NCBI RefSeq assembly: GCF_024362695.1 | Contig: NC_065420.1 | Location: forward strand, 13,121,420-13,185,419 | Origin: Pectinophora gossypiella | Lineage: Eukaryota > Arthropoda > Insecta > Lepidoptera > Gelechiidae | DNA length: 64,000 nucleotides | Reading direction: 5' to 3' | Part shown: in pieces, positions 44,138 through 55,300 of the stretch | How positions within the stretch are numbered: the first letter of the stretch is position 1 | How the letters are laid out: the number at the start of each line of letters is the position of its first letter | Program-made: the position numbers and the translations under genes | The notes under the pieces: generated by a model | The model's input: the letters and a program-made list of their open reading frames with translations, nothing else | What the model was told of the DNA's origin: nothing | Database searches by the model: none

Positions 44138-47100
44138 ATGGAAAAGGCTTTCGAGATACAGAAGCAAGTGCGCGATAATGCTATGACACTACAAACTTAC
44201 TTGACAGATTTGCAAAATTGGGAGTCAGACATGAAAAGAAAAGAAGCTGCTCTCAACGGTGTATTTGAGCAGGTTTATACATATTCACCATTAATTATTA
44301 ATACTAAACGGTAGATAGACGTAGTATCTAAAAATATAACTCCTAATGTAAACTTTTCGTGTATTTTTTGTCGTCATAAAATGTGATTGGAAAAGTGTTT
44401 CGCGTGTTGTTTGTATAAGAATTTGTATGTATTCCCTTTGTTCTATTCTTTGCTCTGAACCTGTGAATAGGTTTTACGTCAGTTTATATTGTTACTTTGA
44501 TGTTGTTGGCATTTAGCAACTTTGTATCTCTTATAAAGATTATTATTTATCTACTCACTGTATTGTACACGCGAATAATCTAGAATATTTAACTTTCTAG
44601 AATTATCCAGAAACAATACTATAGGATAGCTTAGCTAACACTTATAAATATGTATAATGTGTATTCAAGCATGTAATTTCAGGTTATTGAACTTTAGCTG
44701 GTTATTTATGAGTTTGTTTTTGTTCTGTTTGAGGTTAGGATTTGGAGTTGCCTCCGGTCCGCAGTAAAATAAAGAAAGAGAAGCCTGTGGTGGTGAAGAA
44801 GAAGCCAGAAAAGCGCATTAGAGGCTCTGATTACTCATCTTGGGATAAGTTTGATGTGGTAAGTCCAAATGCTTTATCTCCTACCTCCTATATAAAGGCC
44901 TAATTGAAAAATCACATTTGGATGTGATTTTTGTTATCAAAACCTTGCAATAGCCTCGTAAGGCCCGGATTTCCAGAGACAATAGTTAAACAATGGGATT
45001 TGGATTTTAAAAGGACTTTGGGCCTTAAGACCTTAAACAATTGAGGTGAAAATTTGTGGCCCCAATTTATATCGAAGTTTTGTTGAAGGAAGATTTTCAA
45101 AAAGCTGCTCACATAAGGCGGTGATATCCATTAGATATTTGCAGCCACTTGGTGTAAAGACAGTTATTTTGACTCGTGTGGTAATGAGTTACCAGCCTGG
45201 TGAAGACACAAGACATTTATGGTAAAAGTTATAATAACATAATAATAATTTGTTCAATACAAGGAACAAAAATATAATTGCTATCTAAAATTCTAGGCTA
45301 AGTAAATTAAATTCATGTTTTTTGGGGTTATGTATACATTTTTACAATAAAATACCAGTCATTGTTTTGAATTTGTCAGAAAATAAATTCATAGGTCATG
45401 TGAAGCTTACTTTATGTAAAAAAGCTTATTATAAGATTAATGATTACCTAAATGATCCCTGGTGTTAAAAGTGTTCCTCTAGTTATTAAATAACTTGTAA
45501 TGTATACCCTCATTTATTTAAAAGATGTGTTGCTGTTGCAGTTTCTTCTCATTTCTTCTCCTCAGCCATAACACCTTGCAAAATAACGTAGATTCAAAAA
45601 TGTTAAATTGACCTTCAACAAGTTTATTTATGATAATTACGTACAAAACAATGATTCTGGTTCTTTTTGGGTCATTATGATTATTAATTTTTGTTTCCAG
45701 GACAAAGCATGCGAGGAGGTAGACATGGCAGAAGTTGGTCCCCCATCACTAGACAGCAAGAAGAGCCAGCAAGCTAAACTGGAGAAACTCAAAGAAGAAG
45801 CTCAGTACGAAAAAGAAAGAGTATGTTTAATCAACTTACTATACTTTACACAAAATAACATCACGTCTGTAGGGGTAGGCAGAGGTGTATAGTAAACCCA
45901 CTCCTCACCACCTATGTTTAACTCCCATGTATGTCCATCATATTACCCTGACACCATAGTCACTAGAGAACCATAAAAAATTTAAAAATGAAAATTTGTT
46001 TATTGTCATAGAAAAAAATAGTTTAAAGGGATGGTGGTAATGCATTTTGTATGTTAATTATTGTGTGTGAGTGTCTGTGTGTGTGCTTGCGCTGATAATG
46101 TCTGTGTGATGGTGATGTCAGGGTCCTTTGCAGTTCAATTGTAACCCTGACACTAGAATTGATAAGGTCAGTTATTGACCTCACAACCCACACTACAGAA
46201 GAAGCATGTGGTGAAAAACTTCTACTTGTTGTGTAACGCCCAAATCTTTTTTTTGTTTACATTCACCCCTCATGTGGTATTGTGAGATCAGTGACTGACC
46301 ACATAAACTCCAGTGTCAATTACTGAGTCACAATGGATCTTGACATGGTTCATGTAACAACCACATAATTAAGTTAATGTGTTTAGACTTAGACAAAAAC
46401 TTATACTTTTTAAATAGCCTAGTGAGGGCACACACACACACCTCTCAATCAGCTATAGAGCATAGAGCATGGGCATAAAGCATATTCCACCATGCTGCTC
46501 CACTGCGGGTTGGTGGAGAACGAAAACTAAGTGTAATATTTTCAGGGCAACACCTTCGTGAAGCAAGAGAAGTGGGATGAAGCAATAGCGTGCTACAACC
46601 GAGCCATAGAGCTAGTGAAAGATGACGCTATCTACTACGCCAATAGAGGACTCTGCTATCTCAAAAAAGACAGGTATGTTTGCCGAAGCAAAGAGAATAG
46701 GGTAGTTTCCAACTAGTCAAATCAGTTACTTTTCACTAAACGTCAACACACAAAATTACTATGTAATTTGTATCAAAAAACAACCTGTGACATCAAACGT
46801 GACATATGTCGCACTTATTATTACTATTTATTACATTTTTCTTTATTAAAATTCATAAATAGGCTAAATAGAAAAAAACAACGTTCAATGTTTTTTGTCA
46901 CCTTTAGATCAAGACAGATCAGTAATCAGAATTTTATCATTTATCTTTGACCTCGGAAACTACCCAATTATGTCAGCATAATACAGAAGTTCATGACTAT
47001 AACCAATGGGATTATGTTAGGATCGAAGTAAATGGCATTCCGTGGTCACTACTTACCGGTGGTAAATAGTCATGACATTATGTATGTGTTGATATTTTGT

Positions 47101-49292
47101 TAAGTATTACTTAACCTCCTAAGACCGAATGTTCTTTATAAATCCAAACCCCATTGTTTAACTATTGTGTCTGGAAATGTCGGTCTTAAGAGGATAATAC
47201 TTTTTATTTCAGGGGGGTTAAAAAGGCCACATTGAAGCAATTCACCTAAAAAAGCAATATTACTATTTGACATTTGTTAGCGTTGTTACATGCACAAATG
47301 TCAAATTGTTTTAAGTTTACGCGGTTATTGGCCCCGATCCCGCAGACACCGCCTAATTTTATTTTAAGTTATATCCGTCATTTTCATATCCGTCGAAAAG
47401 GAAAGAGACGGATGATTCACAGCTCTTAATTTTAGGAAGAATGAGTAAATGAATGAATAACCCGGGCGAATCAAAAAGGTACGTCGCTGGTATGCAATCC
47501 GTTTGACGTGCTGTCTACTTAACTGTGTCGGGTTATTGACTGATGTTAAATTTTTAGACAGTTGGTTTAGATTTGTGTTTAAAATTGACGTGTTTTCCAT
47601 AAATTTTATGCTTGTCGATTACCCGTCCCTTTCCTTTTCGGCGGATAAGAAAATGACAGATATAACTTAAAATAAAATTAGATGGTATTTACAGGAATTA
47701 GCACCTTTATCATAATTAAAACACATAATAACGGGTTCTTACCGCGTTGCGGGTTCTTACAGTGTCGAAATATCGGGAGTCTCATATCCCCATTTAAACG
47801 CGGTAAGAACCCGTTATTATGTGTTTTAAATGTCAAATTGCAATATTGCTTTTTTAGATGAATTGCTTTGATGTGGCCTTTTGCTCCATTATCTTATGGT
47901 CTGCAAGTGTTTGCTGTAATTTGTGTTCTTGTATCATTATGCCTTCAACACCTGCCTTCCAGCCTCCATCAAGCAGAATCGGATTGTTCGGAAGCCCTCC
48001 GCCTGGACCCCAGCTATGTGAAAGCCTTACAGAGGCGCGCCACGGCCCGAGAGCGCCTCGGGTCGCTCCGCTCAGCCTCGCACGACCTCAGCGAGGTCCT
48101 CAAGTTGGAACCCCACAATAATGCTGCTAGGATACAACTTCAGGCGATCAAAGCTCGGATGGGAACAAAAGGGGTAAGCATTTTTTTGAAATAAAGAAAA
48201 AATTATAATATATTTTAAATAATAAAGAAAGGAACACCCGACTGATGAAATGAAAGAACAGACCTGCTTATGGTCCTCGGACCGATTGCAAGTGGTGACA
48301 AAATAAGAAAAAAATAAAAATAAAGATAGACAACTACTTATGCAACCATGAATTCGAAAACAAATTCGATTCGCCCTTTTGCCATTCGAACCTGCAACTT
48401 GACAGTGAGAGTCAAGCGTTCTTGCAACTGGACTACCATGGCTCTACACGTTTGATAGTAAATCAATTCAATTTAATGATTGACGTACAATAATAGGCTA
48501 CTCAAATCAGTTACTTTTTATTAAATGTCAAAATACAAATTTGCTATGGAATTTGTATGAAAAATCACACTGTGACCATAGAATAACGTGATGAAATTAA
48601 TGTCGGACTTATTATTACGTTTTTCTTGATTAAAATTAATAAATAAGTTCATAAATAAGTTAAATAGAGAAAAGAAAATGTTTTTCATTAGTTCTAGACC
48701 TGTTATTTTTATTTAGTAATGATAATTTCATAATTAACTTGAACCTAGCACGCGACCCAAACAAAAGGGTTGTGAGCTCAAAAAAATAAAATAAAAGACA
48801 TAGTGGCCCCGATTCTTTCAGACACCTCCTAATTTTATTTTAAGTTATACCCGTCATTTTCTTATCCGCCGAAAAGGAGAGGGACAGATGATTGTCAACA
48901 AGTTAATTTTAAAACGAATGAATAACCCATGCGAATATAAAATTTTTAACAAAAAAAAACCGACTTCAAACGCAAAACTAAAAAGCAATAAATAAATTTA
49001 CTTCGCACAAAGTAATTAGTACGTATTTTCAATTAGTTAATTAATTTTATAAATCTGAAGCCGGTGCCAAGGAAATGCAAAGTAAATTTATTTATTGCTT
49101 TTTAGTTTTGCGTTTGAAGTCGGTTTTTTTTTGTTAAAAATTTTATTTTATTTTACGATTTTAAGTGATGGTTAGACCGAGCAAGGATGCAGAGACAGAC
49201 AAATTTTCTGATATAAATTGATATATATTAATACATGATTAGTAGTGATCACAATTATTATTGATGAACATGTTTATACACACACACACACT

Positions 49293-49326
<34 letters not shown>

Positions 49327-52300
49327 TACACACACATGTGGTTGTCAGTGGAAGCTGCTATCATACACACTCACGCACACATATAGATACAGTAGATTTC
49401 GCGTGGTTCGCTCGCTGCTAAAGCAGCTCGCGTGTCCTGTTTATTCGAAACTGTCCCTCTTCGTATGGCGGCCATCTTGTTTTTCCGCCATTTTGTTTTT
49501 TTTCACCGGCGACAGAATTTGACCATGATTTAAATGGGTGTCGTGGAAACAAACAAAATCCAGGTGCAATAGGTTTGCCAGGCCGTAGAATGTCTCCCTG
49601 ATTGGGAACAGTTTTCAAAGATGACGTTCCGATGACACCCCTATACATCATTTTTACCCCCAAGACATTTTCTGGAAAAACAAAATTTTGTATGGCGGCC
49701 ATCTTGTTTTTCCGCCATTTTTTTTTTCACACGCTATGGAATTTGACCAAGATTTAAATAAGTGCTCTGAAAGAAATATTGCTTCACGTGCGATAGTTTT
49801 GCCAGGCCGTAGAGTATTTCTCTGATGCGGAGCAATTTTTGGTGACCAGAAAGTATTTCCGTACTCTACATGACGTTTTGAGTAAGCGCCCCATACATTA
49901 TTTTTACCCAAAGGGGCTTCTTCCAAAATCGACAAAATTTTGTATGGCGGCCATCTTGTTTTTCCGCCATTTTGTTTTTTTGCACCGGCGATTGAATTTG
50001 ATCAAGATTTAAATACGTTTCGTGAAAGAAAAATTGCTCCAGGTTGTATAGTTTTGCCAGGCCATAGGGTGTCTCCCTGATGCTGACCAGTTTTCGAAGG
50101 TCGGGAAGTTTTCCCGAAGCCTAAAGATCGATCCGATTAATATGACTTTACAAACGCACTAGTCGCTCCTACGATTTTTGAAAATTCCCCTCGATTTCTC
50201 TGGTCTTCCATCATCAGATCCTGACTTCCTTGACATGGGACCCCCTTGGGTATATCTCCTTTCAAACAAAAAAAGAATTATCAAAATCGGTTCATATACG
50301 ACGAAGATATGCCCGAACAAACATAATAAAAAAAAAAAAAAAAAAAATATACGGTCGAATTGAGAACCTCCTCCTTTTTTGAAGTCGGTAAAAATAGGGA
50401 TCTCGCTGGTATGCAATCCGTTTGACGTGCTATCTACTTAACTCTGTCGGGTTATTGGCATTGGATGTAAAATTTTTAGACGGTTGTTTTAGATTTCTGC
50501 TTAAAATTGACGTGTGTTCCATAAATTTTATGCCTGTCGATTACCCGTCCCTGTCTTTTTCAGCGGATAAGAAAATGACAGGTATAACTTAAAATTGAAT
50601 TAGATGACATCTGCAGGAATTTGCACCAGTGAATATGTATTTTTTTTTTCTAATTTTCTTTTAATTATTACCAATACCCACCCAACCAACCTGTTTACCA
50701 ATTTCCAGTCAAAATCCAAGTCATCACCCTCATCAACCCCGACAGTGGAGAACCAATCCCTAATCACAAAGCTTGGACAGGCGAGGATCACGGAGCTACC
50801 AGACGAACCCAAACAACCAGTGCCCCAAGTGGACAAGATGGAGCAATGGAGAAATGGAGTCGGAGAGGCTGTGACTGTAATCAAGACTGTGAAGAAACCA
50901 CCACATTTGAGGTCCAAGGTAGGATTTATCCATTAATAACTTGGTATAAGACATAATAATATCATCACGCTTGTATCCCCAAAGGGGTCGGCAGTGGTGT
51001 GTAGTATTATCACCCACTTCTCGCTAGCTATGACATTATAACAAATGTTGGCATCCCCAACAAAATTATATTTCATATTTTAAGTATGGCAATACTGGCC
51101 TGCTTCTAGAATCTAACGAACGTGTATACGTAGGGTGTTAAAACTTTATAATATAAAAATTAATAAAAGTGCAGTCAACAGCACTGTCCAGCTGTATTAT
51201 TCCGTATTCCATCAAGCAGAGCATCGCCAACACCTACCACGAAATATTAAAATACAAAACAAAAGAGAAATAGAAAAAGTACAAAGGGTGGCCTTATTAA
51301 AGTCCCATGTAATAGGGGGTGAGCCTATTGCCATGAACCGGGCACAAATCCTGGAAACCACATGATATCAATTATCTATGATCCAAACATGACTTCAAAC
51401 TGAAAGACAAGTTCAGTGGTTTAGAGTACAGTCATGAGCAATATCGTGTACCCACTTTAGAACCCTGTCGCACTATCATATTTGAAATTTAATGAGACTT
51501 ACGGTTTAATTTGTCAAAAAAGTTAATGTGACATGGTTTCAAAGTGTATACACATTAGTACTCGTGAGCGTACTTTAGAGCACAAATCGGGATTGGAACA
51601 AGTGACCCTACGATGTAAATCGCGTTTTCTCCGATAATTTACTTTCAACATAACATAAGCTGACTATCCCAATTGGGGTAGTCACAGGTACATCTATCGC
51701 AAGATGAACTAAGTACCCACATTTCTGGCCACAATAGATGTGACTAGATCGCAGTGGCCATTCAGGCTGCATTAGTTCGAGCCTCTTGATTCACAAATAA
51801 TAAGTACCCACACCTCACCGAGCTTTCTGTTAGACCAACGTCGTTCGCCGTCTATAATGGTCGAACCAACTTTGTTAGTGAAAACTACACGTGCTCGGCG
51901 GTGAAGGAAAACATCGTGAGGAAACCCACATTCCCGAGTAATGCATTTTCGGAGGTATGTGACCTAACCTCTATTGGGCTGGTTTTCCCTTCCCGGGTTA
52001 GAAGGTCAGACAGCCAGTTGCTTCTGCAAAAAATCGGACCTGTCTAATCTTCAGGTTAGGTAAGCGGACCCTGTCATTTTTTTTTTGACGTGACTTATTG
52101 TAGATTTGCCGCAGATGGCATTAACTACTTGGCCGGACAAATGGGGAGCGCTGAAGGCTCTCACCCGGTACAACGTTTAAGACAACAGGCCTGAGGGTGC
52201 CCAGTTGGGCGCGAACCTCGGCTCAGGGCGTCGTCTGAGAGGAAAAGTATTTGAAAGAATTAATCGACCCTAGTGGGTCGATAGCGATAAGCGCTGAATG

Positions 52301-55300
52301 AGGGAAATCGTCGACCACGCCGGCGGGGTCGGTATCGGGGTCCTGAAGTGTTTGGTGTCGCGAGCTGATTGGCTGCCTCTATGGCTAGAGTAATCGGGTC
52401 GTCGGGAAGGGACCCTGTGAGAAACGGGGTACTACTAGGGAGATTGTGATGTGTTGATGTGGCCTTTTTAACCCGCCTTGTTTCGTTTCCAGAGAGCTCT
52501 AAAACCAGTGCCAATCCACGAGATCTCGCTAGGCAAAACGTCACCAGAAAAACCGCCAACCCGCCTAAAAATCATAGAAATAGAGGACAACCTGGCTCAC
52601 GGGGATACTAACAACAACGACTCTATCAAAATAGATAAACTTACCGAGAAAATAGATACAAAAGGTAAACTTTACGTTATATTTTTGCTAATTCCTGCAG
52701 ACGCCATCTAATTTTATTTTAAGTTATACCTGTCATTTTCTTATCCGTTGAAAAAGAAAGGGACGGGTAATCGACAGCCATAAAATTTATGGAATACACG
52801 TAAATTTTAAGCAGAAATCTAAAACAATCGTCTATAAAATTTACATCGGCCAATAACCCGACAGAGTTAAGTAGACAGCACGTCAAACGGATTACATACC
52901 AGCGAGATGCCTTTTTATTCGACCGGGTTATTCGTTCGTTTTAAAATTAAGTTGTTAACAAATCATCCATCCCTTTCCTTTTCGGCGGATAAGAAAATGA
53001 CGGGTATAACTTAAAATAAAATTAGGTGTCTGTAGGATTCGGGGACATTATTTATATATATTTATATATTATGGGCTCACAATCCGGAGGCCCCGGGTTC
53101 GAATCCCGTTGGGGACATATCACAAAAATCACTTTGTGATCCCTAGCTTGATTAGGACATTACAGGCTGATCACCTGATTGTCCGAATGTAAAATGATCC
53201 GTGCTTCGGAAGGCACGTTAAGCCGTTGATCCCGATTACTACTTACTGACGTAAGTATGTAGTCGTTATATGAGTCATGTCAGGGGCCTTTGGCGGCTCA
53301 ATAATAACCCTGACACCAGGGTTGATGAGGCTGGTATTCCACCAAGAAGAGAAGATGGCAATAGTACTGTGGCTTTAAGCGATAAGGCCGCCATTTGCCA
53401 TGTACTTAGTTAAGAGTCTTTTTTGTAATTAAAACACATAATAACGGGTTCTTACCGCGTTTAAAATAGGGATATGAGACTCCCACTCCACTCCACTTTT
53501 TTGTAATTTTTTATTTTGGTGCAATAAAGTGTATTTGTATTGTATTGTATTGTAACATATTCATACATGAATACATGAATGTTTTATAGTATCTGTTTAT
53601 AATCAATTCCTTTATTGTATTGTTCAGGTGAAGGAGACAAGATTGAAGATAATGATAGTCTGAAGTCTAACAAAATGAGTCCGGAGTCAGAGAAGATAGT
53701 CACAGATATTCTGGCCTCGGAGAAAGACGCGTGCGTCCAGAATTTGGTGGCGCCAGTTAGCAGTGTCCAGTTTATGGCCACGTGGAAGTATTTGAAGGGG
53801 AAAGGGGGAGCTAGAAGCGATTATTTGAATGTAAGTACAATGAGGAACGTTAAGGTGTCTATGGCGAACCAAAAAGTATAATTTTGGCGGCGAGGGTGTG
53901 CTGCCGCCAAAGGATGTTTTCGGGGTACCGAACTGAGCACAGTACCCCGCTTGCCACAAGTTGGTAGTGTGACTAGGGATCGACGATCCGACGGTGTTAT
54001 GTTGGAAGTTGTATATATGCGTCTTGCTGTGTAAACTTCGATATCGCGTTTCACGACTGCTTGAAGACTGCATTATTGAATGTGGCGCCATCTGTTGCAT
54101 GTGGGCGGAACTAGGTGGCGAACTAGTTGGGTTCGCCACAATAATGGCGCTGAACAGATTTTCCTTCCTTCCACCTCCACCCACACGATAGAAAAAGATT
54201 ATGTTATGTGTATGTATTTTTCATTATTCCAGATAATAGACCCACAAAAGATACCGTCGATATTCGCGAACGCTCTAGAGAGCGACGTGCTATCCGAGCT
54301 GCTGATGATCCTGGCGGAGAACCCGGGCAAGTTCCGCTACCAAACCGTCGCTGCTTACCTGAAGGGACTGTGCAAGGTCAAACGGTTCTCCACGCTAGCC
54401 ATGTTCCTGTCCAATAGCGATAAACAATGTGAGTACCTAACATTATTATTTAAGACTAGCGACCCGCTATTTAAGGCTCGGGTGGACATCACATTAAAAA
54501 CCTCAAAAATAACAGTATTTCTCCACTCATCATCATCATCAGCCCATTAACGTCCCCACTGCTGGGGCACGGGCCTTCCCTATGGATGAATAGGGAGATC
54601 GGGCCTTAAACCATCACGCGGCGGGCCCGGTGCGGATTGATGGTTATTAAACACTGCTAATGCACTCGGGACCAACGGCTTAACGTGCCTTCCGAAGCAC
54701 GGTTCATCTTACTTTCGGACAATCAGGTGAACAGCTTGTAACGTCCTAACCAAACTAGGGACCATAAAGGGATTTTTGTGATATATACCCACCGGGATTC
54801 GAACCCGGCGCCTCAAAATCGTGAGCCTAACGCTCATATATCTCCATTTCCCTAGCGTTGTCCCTTTTCCACGAGGTCCGCTTACCTAACCTGAAGATTT
54901 GATAGGTCCGGTTTTTTATAGAAGCGAACTATAAACTGACCTAACCTAACCCGCGGAGGGAAAACCAACCCAATACAGATTAGGTCACATACCTCCGAAA
55001 CGCATTTCTTTCGGGAATGTTTTTCTGGTGAGGTTTTGCCTAGCGAGATCTCGTGGATTGGCACTGGTTTTAGAGCTCAGGAAAGGAAACAAGGGGGATT
55101 AAAAAGGCCACATCAACACATCACAATCTCCCTAGCATTATCCCGTTTCTCACAGGGTCCGCTTAGCTAACCTGAAGATTTGACAGGTCCGGTTTTTAAC
55201 AGAAGCGGCTACCTTCCAACCCGCGAAGGGAAAACCAGTCCAATACAGGTTAGGTCACATACCTCCGAAACGCATTTCTCTCTGGAATGTGGGATTCCTC

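Larger units (their letters stand above)
48804..50630. mobile_element. Element B split by the 1.45-kb element E
   Basis: B arms lie at 48804-48942 and 50396-50628. Element E (about 48943-50395) sits between them, opening with TTTTTAAC-(A)n-CCGACTTCAAA and closing with the inverse TTTGAAGTCGGTAAAAA. The left 210 bases of E form a near-perfect snap-back (48940-49000 against 49085-49150). Confidence 0.65.

Noticed and set aside
47858..48121. Alternative 87-codon frame over RPAP3 exon 5
   Set aside because: The TPR reading frame in the other phase fits the family and the splice phases. This frame is a shadow.
49276..49335. CRISPR-like or satellite array near 49.3 kb
   Set aside because: The CA run is a plain microsatellite, and the nearby 230-250 bp units are transposon-internal tandem repeats without spacers of constant size.
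51135..51365. 76-codon ORF in RPAP3 intron 6
   Set aside because: No family resemblance, no splice context, and it is flanked by element N. It could be an old LINE remnant but is not supported.
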